DNA of 64,000 bases from Pseudoalteromonas sp. MEBiC 03607 (GCF_004792295.1 NZ_SRRY01000001.1:3355501-3419500), one strand, 5' to 3'. Positions 53,227-62,209 are shown, counted from the stretch's first letter. Numbers and translations: made by a program. Notes: generated by a model from the sequence alone, not told the origin.

Positions 53227-53676
53227 ATGAGTGTCTCGCTGATAGGCCGTAGCGGCGCACTTGCCTTCATCAAAGCCAAGCGCCTTCGTATCCCATTGTT
53301 CATGGAACGTGTTTCTGCTGGTTTTCCCTCACCAGCGCAGGATTATGTTGAGCAAACGCTCGACCTTAACGAGCTTTGCATCAAGCGACCGGCTGCAACG
53401 TTCTTTGTACGTGTTGAAGGTGATTCAATGATTGATGCCGGGATTCACCCAGATGATATTCTGGTGGTTGATCGCTCTGTCCAAGCAGAACACGGTGACA
53501 TTGTCATCGCAGGCATCCATGGTGAACTCACGGTAAAGGAGCTGCAACTGAGGCCGTGCGTCAAGCTGAACCCAAGAAACCTGGCGTATGAACCTATCCA
53601 TATTCCTGAAGGAACAGAGTTAGAGATATTTGGTGTGGTCACCAATGTGGTGCGAAACATGCGCCGCAAGTCGTGA
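53227..53676 (+). CDS. rumA: RumA, UmuD-like self-cleaving subunit, 149 aa
   Basis: The cleavage region SAGFPSP, the catalytic Ser in VRVEGDSMIDAGI (about residue 70) and the Lys in GELTVKEL (about residue 107) are in place, as in UmuD/LexA-type proteins. RecA filaments trigger cleavage to the active form, which with RumB makes a Pol V-like polymerase. An SOS box lies upstream. rumB follows after 7 bases. The protein is longer than E. coli UmuD by about 10 residues. Confidence 0.93.
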   Translation: MSVSLIGRSGALAFIKAKRLRIPLFMERVSAGFPSPAQDYVEQTLDLNELCIKRPAATFFVRVEGDSMIDAGIHPDDILVVDRSVQAEHGDIVIAGIHGELTVKELQLRPCVKLNPRNLAYEPIHIPEGTELEIFGVVTNVVRNMRRKS

Positions 53677-53683
53677 CTATCCC

Positions 53684-54952
53684 ATGCCTGTATTTGCCTT
53701 GGTGGACTGCAACAACTTTTGCGCCAGTTGTGAGAAGCTGTTTCGTCCTGATTTAAAATATACGCCGGTTGTGGTGCTGTCCAACAATGACGGATGTGTG
53801 GTTGCACGCTCGCGTGAAGCCAAGTTACTCGGTATTAAAATGGGCGTACCCGTCTTTCAGATCAAAGCTGAAATGCAGCGTCATGGTATTTTGGCTTTTT
53901 CGTCCAACTATGCGCTGTATGCAGATTTAAGCAGTCGAGTGATGCGCACTTTGGAGGAGATGGCACCACGAGTAGAGGTCTACTCCATTGACGAAGCGTT
54001 TTTGGACTTAACCGGTATTGAGTCTGCCATATCTCTTGTCGAGTTCGGACAACAAGTGCGAGCGCGCATAGGCCACTGGATTGGGATCACCGTCTGTGTA
54101 GGCATTGCACCGACTAAAACACTCGCCAAGCTGGCTAACCATGCCGCCAAAAAGTATCCAGCCACTCAAGGGGTTGTAGACCTGACCAATCCAGATCGGC
54201 AACGTCGATTGCTCGCATTAGTCCCGGTTGATGATATTTGGGGCGTTGGCAGACGGCTTTCTAAGCGTTTAAATGCTTTGGGTATCACCACAGCCTTAGA
54301 TCTAGCCAATGCCTCTCCTAGAGCCATCAGAGACCAGTTCTCGGTGGTTTTAGAGAGAACCGTCAGAGAGCTCAATGGTGAGTCGTGCATTGAACTTGAA
54401 GAGATCCCGCCAACTAAGAAACAAATCGTCTGTAGCCGTTCATTTGGCGTAAAAGTAACGCAATTTGAATTGTTACGTGAAGCCGTCTGCGAATACGCAA
54501 CCCGCGCCACTGAGAAGCTTCGCAAAGAACAGCAGCAAGCCAAAGTGCTGACCGTGTTTATACGTACCAGCCCCTTTAAGGACAGCGAGCCGCAATACAG
54601 CAACTCCGCATCGGGCGAGTTGTTGATACCCAGTTGTGATACGAGGGATTTTATCGAGCTGGCCAGTCACTTACTCAAGCGGATATGGAAGGATGGTTTT
54701 CGTTATGCCAAAGCGGGCGTCATGCTGTCTGACTTTTACGATCCTAGCATGTTTCAACCAGGACTATTCGATGACGTATCGACCCGTTCTAATAGCCAAC
54801 AGTTGATGTCTGTATTGGACACCATTAATCAAAGCGGTGCCGGAAAGGTTTTCTTTGCTGGACAAGGTACGAAGAAAGATTGGTCGATGAAGCGAGAGCA
54901 TTTGTCTCCCGCCTACACAACACGCTGGGACCAGTTACCACGAGTGAAGTAG
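53684..54952 (+). CDS. rumB: RumB, UmuC-like Y-family DNA polymerase, 422 aa
   Basis: FALVDCNNFCASCEKLFRP starts the protein, with Asp at the catalytic position, and YSIDEAFLDLTG supplies the second acidic motif (SIDE). Then come the Cys-rich helix-hairpin regions and the little-finger domain. With RumA it forms error-prone translesion polymerase (rumAB of R391, UmuDC-like). The start at 53684 (MPVFALVDC) lies 7 bases after the rumA stop; the longer frame begins inside rumA. In SXT itself rumB is interrupted by resistance genes; here it is whole. Confidence 0.93.
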   Translation: MPVFALVDCNNFCASCEKLFRPDLKYTPVVVLSNNDGCVVARSREAKLLGIKMGVPVFQIKAEMQRHGILAFSSNYALYADLSSRVMRTLEEMAPRVEVYSIDEAFLDLTGIESAISLVEFGQQVRARIGHWIGITVCVGIAPTKTLAKLANHAAKKYPATQGVVDLTNPDRQRRLLALVPVDDIWGVGRRLSKRLNALGITTALDLANASPRAIRDQFSVVLERTVRELNGESCIELEEIPPTKKQIVCSRSFGVKVTQFELLREAVCEYATRATEKLRKEQQQAKVLTVFIRTSPFKDSEPQYSNSASGELLIPSCDTRDFIELASHLLKRIWKDGFRYAKAGVMLSDFYDPSMFQPGLFDDVSTRSNSQQLMSVLDTINQSGAGKVFFAGQGTKKDWSMKREHLSPAYTTRWDQLPRVK

Positions 54953-54962
54953 ACCCGGTGAT

Positions 54963-55406
54963 TCAATAGGCATTCACTCTGCGACGCAGCATGTTGAGCT
55001 TATCAACCTGGCGTCGAATATCACTGAAGAATTCTTCTTTCTCCATGGCCAGCGCTAGCTCCCATTCTTTGGCCAAACCTTGGCAGTCCAAAAATGCGTA
55101 TCTCAGCTTCGTCTTTGAAATACGCAGCCCCTTGCTAAAGACCGCGCGTTTGCCTCGTTGACCGTGAAAACTGTTGATGTACCACTCAATGCCAAAGCCA
55201 TACTTAAAGTCTCTGATACGGACACCAAGCAGCCCCCAATCTTTAAAGGGCGCATTCTCGCGAACCTTGTAATGGGTAACCCAAAAGTCATCAACTTCAG
55301 CTCGTGCCAGTGCTTTTAGCCTGTCCGTTTCTTGCTGAAGTAAATCTGATACCTCTGCTTTCCATTGTTCATTGACGATTTCTACCAAACCAATTTCCCC
55401 ATCCAA
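54963..55406 (-). CDS. mobI: MobI, oriT-associated transfer factor, 147 aa
   Basis: The protein sits beside the oriT repeats, convergent with rumB, where SXT/R391 ICEs have mobI. Its length (147 aa) and features (VTHYKVRENAPFKDWGLLGVRIRDFKYGFGIEWYINSFHGQRGKRAVF) agree. MobI is required for oriT-dependent transfer of SXT and can mobilise islands with similar oriTs. The open frame is bounded upstream by TAA directly before TTG at 55406, so TTG is the earliest start; no ATG of similar length exists. Confidence 0.8.
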   Translation of the reverse strand: MDGEIGLVEIVNEQWKAEVSDLLQQETDRLKALARAEVDDFWVTHYKVRENAPFKDWGLLGVRIRDFKYGFGIEWYINSFHGQRGKRAVFSKGLRISKTKLRYAFLDCQGLAKEWELALAMEKEEFFSDIRRQVDKLNMLRRRVNAY

Positions 55407-55700
55407 TTAACCCCAAAAGCCAAAACCACTATCCGTTTGGCTTTTGGATCGAAACGCCAAACGTAAAACTGCCGTAACAATCACTGTTTGGCGTCTCGAT
55501 ATAAATCAACTCGCGCAATCCCATACCTGACAAGGGATACAGGCCGATTTCACTTAAAAACGCCTAAAAAGACGTATTGCCATGAAAATACAAACCGTTT
55601 GGCAAGTTCAGGCCAGAATGCAAACGACGTTTGGCGTCTCGATTTTTTTGGCTCAGTCATCCGCCGCCAAACAGAGCCTATTCTCATACTTTTGCGAAAA
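55407..55700. other. oriT: Predicted oriT region with nested repeats
   Basis: A perfect 12-bp inverted repeat CCAAAAGCCAAA/TTTGGCTTTTGG (55413-55424 and 55436-55447) is followed by ATCGAAACGCCAAAC (55448-55462). That has a near-complement GTTTGGCGTCTCGAT at 55486-55500 and an exact second copy of the latter at 55629-55643. More GCCAAAC/GTTTGGC half-sites are scattered in between. SXT oriT lies at this place, between mobI and the partition genes. The nick site cannot be read from sequence alone. Confidence 0.7.
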
Positions 55701-55743
55701 TGCAATAGGCAGATAGATGAAAGGATTTGTCACCTTTCTGCCC

Positions 55744-55848
55744 ACCGCCAGTGCACCGAGTCCTGATAATGACATTTGAGTGAACCGCCAGAGCACTTGG
55801 ACATACCCAAGCGTGACCAGTGCGGTTGATTGAAAACCGTTAGAGCAC
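55744..55848. repeat. srpC: Candidate srpC centromere repeats upstream of srpM
   Basis: Three copies of ACCGYYAGWGCAC: ACCGCCAGTGCAC (55744-55756), ACCGCCAGAGCAC (55784-55796) and ACCGTTAGAGCAC (55836-55848), with a partial inverted copy at 55816-55827. The first two start exactly 40 bp apart. R391 carries a srpC site upstream of srpM, and the RHH protein SrpR is expected to bind there and to repress. Confidence 0.6.
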
Positions 55849-55870
55849 TTTGAGTGCACAGGAGATAAGT

Positions 55871-56845
55871 ATGTTTGTACTAGGCGTAGATATCGGTTAC
55901 TCAAACCTGAAGCTGGCAATTGGCCAATCAGGCAGTGAACCGAAAACCATTATTCTGCCTGCGGGTGCCGGTCCTGCGGATCGTATGCCGGAGCGTATCG
56001 GTGGAGGCGATGATGAAACTTGTTTGTATGTGTCTGTCGATAATGAGCGTTGGGCGGCAGGTGTGCCTGCTGGACGCCTTCAAGGCTGGGAACGAGAGCT
56101 TCACCCGGAATATCCCACCACAAAAACCTATAAGGCGCTTTTTCATGCCGCCTTGTTAATGGCTGAAACAGAATCCATCGATTTGGTTGTCACTGGATTA
56201 CCGGTTTCCCAGTTTCATGAACCACAACGTAAGTCTGACCTTGTGCAGCGTTTAAAAGGTGTCCATCAAGTGACGCCTAAGCGCAGCATCACTGTTCATG
56301 ACGTCAAAGTGCTGCCGCAGCCTGCCGGTGCCTATATGGATCTGGTTCAAACAGGTGGTGATTTGGGCTTGATTGAAGAAGGTCGCGTCGTCGTCATAGA
56401 TCCAGGCTTCTTTTCTGTTGACTGGGTTGCCCTTGAGGCCGGAGAAATTCGCTACAGCTCATCAGGAACCAGTCTTCAGGCAATGTCCGTGCTACTGGAA
56501 ACGATTGATAAGCTGATTTCGGAAGATCATGGTGCCAAAGTGGGTATGGATCGACTTGAAAAAGCCATGAGAACCGGCGACTTGCAGGTGCTGCTATTTG
56601 GAGAAAAAGTCGATATTTCACCTTATCTGAATGCTGCCATGAAAAAGGTAGCGCCTGTTGCTCTTACAGCCATGCGCCAATCCATGCGTGACGAAAGCAT
56701 CAATGCGGACTTGGTTTTGATCGCCGGAGGGGGAGCCTTGGCTTATAAGGAAGCGGCCAAAGAGATTTTTTCACGAAGCAAGATCATCGTGCCGGAACAG
56801 TCTGTTTTGGCGAACGTCCGAGGCTTCTGGTTTTATGGGGCCTGA
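55871..56845 (+). CDS. srpM: SrpM, ParM-like actin-type partition ATPase, 324 aa
   Basis: Actin-fold motifs are visible: phosphate-1 GVDIGYSNLKLAI at the N-terminus, phosphate-2 VVVIDPGFFSVDWV about residue 170, and adenosine motif VLIAGGGALAYKEA near 290. The filament pushes copies of the excised ICE apart. R391 srpMRC was shown to stabilise the element. The start at 55871 has GGAGATAAGT upstream; the ORF could extend 7 residues from a TTG. srpR follows after 2 bases. Confidence 0.88.
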   Translation: MFVLGVDIGYSNLKLAIGQSGSEPKTIILPAGAGPADRMPERIGGGDDETCLYVSVDNERWAAGVPAGRLQGWERELHPEYPTTKTYKALFHAALLMAETESIDLVVTGLPVSQFHEPQRKSDLVQRLKGVHQVTPKRSITVHDVKVLPQPAGAYMDLVQTGGDLGLIEEGRVVVIDPGFFSVDWVALEAGEIRYSSSGTSLQAMSVLLETIDKLISEDHGAKVGMDRLEKAMRTGDLQVLLFGEKVDISPYLNAAMKKVAPVALTAMRQSMRDESINADLVLIAGGGALAYKEAAKEIFSRSKIIVPEQSVLANVRGFWFYGA

Positions 56846-56847
56846 TC

Positions 56848-57117
56848 ATGAGAGTTGTCGTCAACATTCCCCCAGGGAGCCACCCAGAACTGCTCAAAGA
56901 ATTAGAAAAGACGCCGCCACGGGAACGCGCTGAGCGCCTGCGGATGCTGGCCACCTTTGGGTTAATTCACATGAGCCAACCCAATCTATCCACGACATCT
57001 GTACCGATGGATGGCCTTGCACCAGATGGTGACGTGACTTCTATGAGTACAGCGCCAGAACCCAAAGCAGAATCACGTAAACAATCATTAAAATCAAAAC
57101 TAGGGCTGGGCTTATAA
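56848..57117 (+). CDS. srpR: SrpR, ParR-like DNA-binding partition adaptor, 89 aa
   Basis: Short basic protein with RHH-like start (MRVVVNIPPGSHPELLKELEK) followed by helices and a disordered tail ending KSKLGLGL. It is expected to bind the repeats upstream of srpM and link them to the SrpM filament. It lies between srpM and int, with single-base spacing to int, so partition and integration genes are one transcription unit. Confidence 0.8.
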   Translation: MRVVVNIPPGSHPELLKELEKTPPRERAERLRMLATFGLIHMSQPNLSTTSVPMDGLAPDGDVTSMSTAPEPKAESRKQSLKSKLGLGL

Positions 57118-57118
57118 C

Positions 57119-58360
57119 ATGGCGTTATCAGTTAGCTGGCTCGATGCCAGGTTAAATAAAGAAGCAAAAGAAACCGTAGTAAAAGCCGACCGAGATGGGC
57201 TAAGTGCTCGGGTATCGCCCAAGGGCAAAATTGTTTTTCAGTTTCGTTATCGTTTCGATGGCAAGCAACAGCGGGTAGACATTGGTACTTACCCACTTAT
57301 GAAGCTTGCTGAAGCCAGGAATGAGCTGGATAGGTTAAGGGCAGTACTTGATCAAGGCCGAAACCCCAAGCTCTACCTACAGCAGGAACGGGCGAAGTAT
57401 TCTGCCAACCAAAGCTTCGAATCGATTTTTCGAGACTGGATAGACTCTGCCGGTAAGCAAGGGCTAAAGGAGAAAACGTGGCACTACCAAAAACGAAGCA
57501 GTGAAATATATTTGCTGCCCCGACTTGGCAAGTACCCATTAACTGACATCAATGAATTGTCCTTGCGAAACTGTCTTCGTGAGGTTTCGGAGTCGTCCCC
57601 TTCGAACACAGAGCGCCTAGTGTCTGTTCTGCATAAGTTTTATGACTGGCTGATTGATGAACAAATCTTGGAAATTAACGCTGCTGCTGGGATCACAGCA
57701 AAGAAGGTTGGCGGTAAGAAAGGTAAACGAACTCGGGTGCTAAATGACAACGAGATCAGGATACTTTGGCGCTATTTGCATGAGTCAAAAATCACTGAGA
57801 AGAATCGCATCTACATAAAATTGCTTCTGCTATTGGGCGGTCGCAAGGGCGAACTCATTCAAGCTGAAAAGCATCACTTTGACTTGCAATCTGCAATGTG
57901 GACAGTGCCTATAGAGATCCGTAAACAAGGTGAGAAAATTGGAGCGCCGATCATGCGGCCATTGATTAAACCTGCTATAGAGCTGATTGAACTGGCGATG
58001 CAGATGAGTAAATCAACTTACTTGTTTCCCGCTAACGGACAAGAAGAACTTGCCACAAATGGCTTTGATACCACTATTCCTAACAATGTGAAAATCTGGG
58101 CTCGCAGGTTGCTTGGTATTGAGATGGAACATTGGTCAATGCATGATCTTCGCAGAACCATGCGAACACGAATGTCGGCCATCACGACGCAAGAAGTTGC
58201 CGAGTTGATGATTGGCCACAGCAAAAAAGGGTTGGATGCTATCTACAACCAATATCAGTACCTGGATGAAATGCGTCATGCTTACGACGTTTGGTATCAA
58301 CAGCTAGAGACCATCATCGAGCCGACAGGCTTTCCATTCAACTGGCGTTTCGGACAGTAA
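57119..58360 (+). CDS. int: SXT/R391-type tyrosine integrase, 413 aa
   Basis: P4/phage-type integrase: the N-terminal arm-binding domain has the DUF4102-like pattern (LNKEAKETVVKADRDGLSARVS). Catalytic residues are Arg242 (GGRKGELIQAE), His342 and Arg345 (HDLRR), His367 (GHSKKG) and Tyr375 (AIYNQY). It inserts the ICE, usually into the prfC 5' end, and excises it with Xis. Starts one base after the srpR stop. Its 3' quarter is repeated at 62431-62713. Confidence 0.93.
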   Translation: MALSVSWLDARLNKEAKETVVKADRDGLSARVSPKGKIVFQFRYRFDGKQQRVDIGTYPLMKLAEARNELDRLRAVLDQGRNPKLYLQQERAKYSANQSFESIFRDWIDSAGKQGLKEKTWHYQKRSSEIYLLPRLGKYPLTDINELSLRNCLREVSESSPSNTERLVSVLHKFYDWLIDEQILEINAAAGITAKKVGGKKGKRTRVLNDNEIRILWRYLHESKITEKNRIYIKLLLLLGGRKGELIQAEKHHFDLQSAMWTVPIEIRKQGEKIGAPIMRPLIKPAIELIELAMQMSKSTYLFPANGQEELATNGFDTTIPNNVKIWARRLLGIEMEHWSMHDLRRTMRTRMSAITTQEVAELMIGHSKKGLDAIYNQYQYLDEMRHAYDVWYQQLETIIEPTGFPFNWRFGQ

Positions 58361-58386
58361 AAGAAAGAGGCTCAGTCCTCTTTCTT
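58361..58386. terminator. Bidirectional terminator between int and xis
   Basis: AAGAAAGAGG and CCTCTTTCTT (58361-58370 and 58377-58386) are perfect 10-bp complements with a 6-nt loop, directly after the int stop. The hairpin also covers the last codons of xis, so the C-terminal Glu/Lys of Xis is encoded within the terminator. Confidence 0.75.
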
Positions 58387-58566
58387 CTCATACTCTTCCA
58401 AGTCTTCAATGTGCCACAACTTGTTTCGTGTATTTCGGTTGATACGAGGTTGCGGCAAGCTGCCATCTTTTATTCTTCGCCAGAGCGTCGTATAGCTAAT
58501 GTGGTAACGAGCCATCACTTCGTAAGACGTGAGAAAAGGGGTTACTTGGTGCGCTACTGCTGTCAT
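58372..58566 (-). CDS. xis: Xis-like excisionase (AlpA/MerR-type HTH), 64 aa
   Basis: Small HTH protein: FLTSYEVMARYHISYTTLWRRIKDGSLPQPRI is a MerR/AlpA-type winged helix followed by a basic Arg/Asn-rich segment. Convergent with int, as in SXT. It should bend DNA at the ends for excision. I start at the ATG at 58566 (AGGAG 9 bases away); an in-frame ATG two codons upstream is only one base from GGAG. A nearly identical copy lies at 62725-62919 (differences only in the C-terminal residues). Confidence 0.82.
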   Translation of the reverse strand: MTAVAHQVTPFLTSYEVMARYHISYTTLWRRIKDGSLPQPRINRNTRNKLWHIEDLEEYEKKED

Positions 58567-58844
58567 CTGCATTCTCCTGAAAATCAATGTAAAGCTATCA
58601 TCGCCTGATTCATCACTTGTTGATGGTCAGAAAGATGCATGATTTGTTCAGAAGATCAGCCTTATCACAACACCAGTATCATTGTGCAGTTTACCAAATT
58701 TCCAGTTTACGGCGCAAAGCGCCGTAAATTAGCGTGAAGTTAAACCATCATTACGACAAATATCGATATTCGCTTTGGTTAAAAAGCGTCCAATACAGAC
58801 ATTAACTGATGGCTATTAGATGTCCGTCCGGTGATCATCACCTA

Positions 58845-59430
58845 AGTCTTGATGTTCCAAGGCAACTGACTGTCGATATCAGGCTCTGGCTGACAGAGAT
58901 ATCATGCACATTGGCCTTGGTGCTCTTAACACTATGGATGAGACCAAAAACGTCATCTACACCGATGTGCATTTTCATGCCGAAGTGTCACTTATTGCCT
59001 TTCTTCGTCTGGTGCATTTCAGGATCACGTCCGTTTTTGTTCTTGGTCAAGCTTGGGGCTTCAATGATAGGAGCATCCATGATGGTGCCTTCTTACAAAA
59101 GCTAAGCCTTGCTTTTCCAGGTAGCGATTAATTCGATTAAATAGCTTTTCACCGAGGTTGTGTTTTTCAGTATATGGCGGAAATTTAAGATTGTAGTTTC
59201 GTCCGGCACCGTATAGATGGTGATGCCAGCAAAACGAGACATGGACTCTATCATCACACAGACTATCTTCCATGGCGGTATCGCTGAGATTGTAGAAAGG
59301 CTGCATGCAGTGGATGCGCAACATATTGGACAGCGGATAAAGCTTTCAGCCTCGCAGCGATTTGGAATAATAGCGGGCAATGGGCCGTTCCAGCTCTCGC
59401 CAAGGTAACAAATCATCCATCTGAGATAAT
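58845..59430 (-). pseudogene. Degenerate IS5-family transposase remnant
   Basis: Read on the minus strand in shifting frames, recognisable pieces are MLRIHCMQPFYNLSDTAMED, PDETTILNFRH, KHNLGEKLFNRINRYLEKQ, then [11 protein letters not shown] followed by a stop and FGMKMHIGVDD, and NVHDISVSQSL. Order and wording match IS5-family DDE transposases. Several frameshifts and at least one stop break it, and the C-terminal third is missing. No terminal inverted repeats identified. Confidence 0.8.
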
Positions 59431-59570
59431 AATTTCTCGCGTCATATTTGCTTACGTTTTTCGGTTAACCTTCGGCGTCTGAAAAACTGAACTGAGAGAT
59501 GATTTAGTCCGTTAGTTTGGTTTTAGCTAGTATCGCTTAATTCATGGTATATTTCAGAGGTGCCATAGGT

Positions 59571-61700
59571 TTAATATTGAGCCAGCGTAAAACTCATTTT
59601 CCTGTCTTTAGTGTTTATTTTTTCTAAAACTACACGGATCTTTTTACCGAGCGTAAACTTCGTATTTTTGCTTGCTAGCAGCTGTCTATCGGCATCAAAC
59701 TCAAATTCCCCTAGAGTTTCAGACGAGATCATCCCCTCAACACCGCTGTCTTTTAACTCTACAAAAACACCAAAGCTGGCTACCCCGGATACGCTGGCCT
59801 CAAATGTCTGTCCAATATATTTTTTCATATACTGGCATTTAAGCGAAGCCTCAACTTCCCGACTAATTTCATCGGCTTGCCGCGATTGTAATGAGCAATG
59901 AAGGCTGAGCTGTTCCAATTCGCTAAAGGAATATGGATAAACTTGCTTATCGATTGGAGTCGGCTTAAATTTTTCGAGGCTTAAAAAGCCGAGTATTCTA
60001 TTCAGCGTGCTATTTTCTTTACTTTGAATCTTTGCTCGAATCGCTCTATGCGTTATCAAGTCAGGGTATCGACGAATAGGAGAAGTGAAATGAGCATAGG
60101 CATCATAGGCCAAGCCAAAGTGCCCCTTATTCTCGACTGAATACTCTGCTTGGCTCTGTGAGCGGAGCAATAGTAACCGAATCACATCGCCATCAGAACG
60201 ATGCTCAATTTGACTTAACAGTGCATTATAGTCTTTAGTCGTAGGGTTATCGTCACCACCTAACATTAACCCTTTTTCAGACAAAAGTGATTTGAGTGAA
60301 GATAGCTTTTTCGATTGCGGTCCTGCATGAACTCTAAACAAACTGTTCACTTTATGCTTTTCCAAAAAATTGGCTGTTGCTACATTTGCAGACAACATAA
60401 ATTCTTCAATCATGCGGTGTGCATCATTTCTATCAATGGCGGTAATAGATTCAATTTTACCTTTTTTGTTTAAATTTAGTTTACGCTCGATTGTTTCAAA
60501 CTCAATCGCGTCACGGCTTTTACGGACCTTATTTAGTAGGTTATAGAGTGAGTGTAAATTCTTAATGTGTGGAATAATATTTTTCGCATTTTTTATTTGC
60601 GATTCTCTCCCTGTGATCACCCTATTAGCTTGTTCATAGGTGAGACGAGCATGAGAATGAATGACACCTTCAGTAAACACAGCTTGCGTCATTTTTCCCT
60701 TTGAATTTATTGTCATATCACACACTAATACTAACCTGTCTTGATTTGGATTCAGTGAGCATAGCCCATTTGACAGAGATTCAGGTAACATAGGAACCAC
60801 CAAACCAGGACAATAGATAGACGTTGCCCGAGTTTGCGCCTCAACATCAAGTATATCGTCTGGCTTTACATAATGTGACACATCGGCAATTGCAACTAAT
60901 AGACGCCAGTCTCCAAGCTGAGTACGTTCACAATAAACCGCATCATCAAAATCTTTGGCATCTTCGCCATCGATCGTCATAAAAGGTAAATGACGATAGT
61001 CGATTCGCTCCTTTTTATCATCTTCACTAACTTGCTGGCCAAGTGATGCCGCTTGAGCAACAACGTCAGCACTCCAAGTATGGCAGGCTCCATGACGAAG
61101 CAACGCCAGTTTTGTTTCAAGACCTGAGCTATTAGGCTCACCAAGGACTTCTGTTACACCAACAAGTGCTAGTTGTCGACGATTGGGATAATGGAGGATT
61201 TCACAATTAACATATTGTCCAATCTTAGCTCCAGCCAAGCGACTTCTGTCAACCGATAGTGGATGACATATTTTGGCATTGTCTGCTAACAGAATTATCT
61301 TATTACCGCTCTTTTTCAGAATACCCGCCACGTGCGTCGTATTACGTGTGACAACATTTATCAGTTTGTGACTAGATCTTTTTAACGAGGCTGGAGATGG
61401 CAATACTTTCACTGTATCGCCATCAAATACGTGCTTTAATTGATTCTTAGGTAAGAAAAGGTCTTTCTCATCCGAGTTATATTTAACAAAGCCAAAACCA
61501 TCAGCGTGAATACTTATTGTACCTGTTACTAGGTTGCTTTGATCGATAACTTGATAGCCACTAGTGGCTTTGAACAAGAGCTGGCCATCACGTTCCATAG
61601 CGCGTAATCGCCGCCTAAGCGCTTCTTTTTCTGTGACTTTTTTAAGATTTAAAGCCTGAGCGATTTGTTCTCGATCGAGGTGTTTTTTTACATTAGCCAA
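59571..61700 (-). CDS. RNase R/VacB-like 3'-5' exoribonuclease, 709 aa
   Basis: Domain order: an N-terminal winged helix and cold-shock domain (GTISIHADGFGFVKYN, about residue 62-75), the RNB catalytic core with TIDGEDAKDFDDAVY (about 245), RRYPDLITHRAIR (about 550), and an S1 domain at the C-terminus (GQTFEASVSGVASFGVFVELKD). Chromosomal RNase R is longer, about 800 aa, with a basic tail that is absent here. The gene is AT-rich and shares its strand with the csp gene next to it. It is likely mobile cargo rather than the host's housekeeping copy. Confidence 0.85.
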   Translation of the reverse strand: MANVKKHLDREQIAQALNLKKVTEKEALRRRLRAMERDGQLLFKATSGYQVIDQSNLVTGTISIHADGFGFVKYNSDEKDLFLPKNQLKHVFDGDTVKVLPSPASLKRSSHKLINVVTRNTTHVAGILKKSGNKIILLADNAKICHPLSVDRSRLAGAKIGQYVNCEILHYPNRRQLALVGVTEVLGEPNSSGLETKLALLRHGACHTWSADVVAQAASLGQQVSEDDKKERIDYRHLPFMTIDGEDAKDFDDAVYCERTQLGDWRLLVAIADVSHYVKPDDILDVEAQTRATSIYCPGLVVPMLPESLSNGLCSLNPNQDRLVLVCDMTINSKGKMTQAVFTEGVIHSHARLTYEQANRVITGRESQIKNAKNIIPHIKNLHSLYNLLNKVRKSRDAIEFETIERKLNLNKKGKIESITAIDRNDAHRMIEEFMLSANVATANFLEKHKVNSLFRVHAGPQSKKLSSLKSLLSEKGLMLGGDDNPTTKDYNALLSQIEHRSDGDVIRLLLLRSQSQAEYSVENKGHFGLAYDAYAHFTSPIRRYPDLITHRAIRAKIQSKENSTLNRILGFLSLEKFKPTPIDKQVYPYSFSELEQLSLHCSLQSRQADEISREVEASLKCQYMKKYIGQTFEASVSGVASFGVFVELKDSGVEGMISSETLGEFEFDADRQLLASKNTKFTLGKKIRVVLEKINTKDRKMSFTLAQY

Positions 61701-61930
61701 GAGGCTAATAATATACTCTCGAGCAGGAATGGGGTTTTCATAATGATGAGTGGCAGATACGTTTATTGTGGGATTTAAAATAGTGATTTTCTCTTACAAA
61801 TGCCCTTCGCTATTTACTTAATAAATTAAAATGCTGACTGGTAGTCGTTTCAAACAAAGTGCGAATTAGGCAGTGGGTATGGGTAGTTTGAGTAGCAGTT
61901 GCACTCAAAAAAAATTAATGAGGAAAATAA

Positions 61931-61956
61931 CTCGCTTAACCTGAGGGGTAAGCGAG
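61931..61956 (-). terminator. Intrinsic terminator of the csp gene
   Basis: CTCGCTTA/TAAGCGAG (61931-61938 and 61949-61956) form a stem 44 bases after the csp stop. On the minus strand it is followed by TTATTTTCC and a run of eight T further on. Confidence 0.75.
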
Positions 61957-61999
61957 TAGCAATACGAATTTAGTACGTATTTGAATTAGTAAAACTCAA

Positions 62000-62209
62000 T
62001 TAGATGCAAACTATATTTTCAGCTTGTGGGCCTTTAGCTCCTTGCGTCACGGTAAACTGAACGCTTTGGCCTTCTGCTAAGGTTTTAAAACCATCGCTAA
62101 CAATCGCGCTAAAGTGTGCAAAAACGTCAGGACCTGACTTTTGCTCAATAAAACCAAACCCTTTCGATTCATTGAACCATTTAACTAAACCTGTTGTTGT
62201 ATTAGACAT
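62000..62209 (-). CDS. CspA-family cold-shock protein, 69 aa
   Basis: A complete cold-shock domain: [17 protein letters not shown] (RNP1 KGFGFI) and DVFAHFSAI (RNP2 VFAHF). These small RNA chaperones melt structure in mRNA. The pairing with an RNase R gene (RNase R works on structured RNA and is cold-induced in E. coli) suggests a functional RNA-handling unit. It is followed by a terminator at 61931, so RNase R has its own promoter in 61701-61930. Confidence 0.92.
   Translation of the reverse strand: MSNTTTGLVKWFNESKGFGFIEQKSGPDVFAHFSAIVSDGFKTLAEGQSVQFTVTQGAKGPQAENIVCI

Larger units (their letters stand above)
58078..58769. repeat. Left copy of a 692-bp direct repeat (integrase 3' end, terminator, xis, ICE terminus)
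   Basis: The sequence from TCCTAACAATGTGAAAATCT (58078) to ATCGATAT (58769) recurs at 62431-63122. The offset is 4353 bp at both ends, so there are no net indels, only scattered substitutions. It includes a palindrome TACGGCGC/GCGCCGTA (58708-58726) and the probable att end. The right limit 58769 is where similarity stops, and thus the likely ICE boundary. Confidence 0.85.

Noticed and set aside
53684-54952. Antibiotic-resistance insertion in rumB as in SXT
   Set aside because: rumB is continuous with all Y-family motifs; no resistance gene was found in the window.
58770-59570. prfC attachment gene beside the ICE end
   Set aside because: No frame near either terminus matches the N-terminus of release factor 3; the sequence next to the left copy is IS5 remnant.
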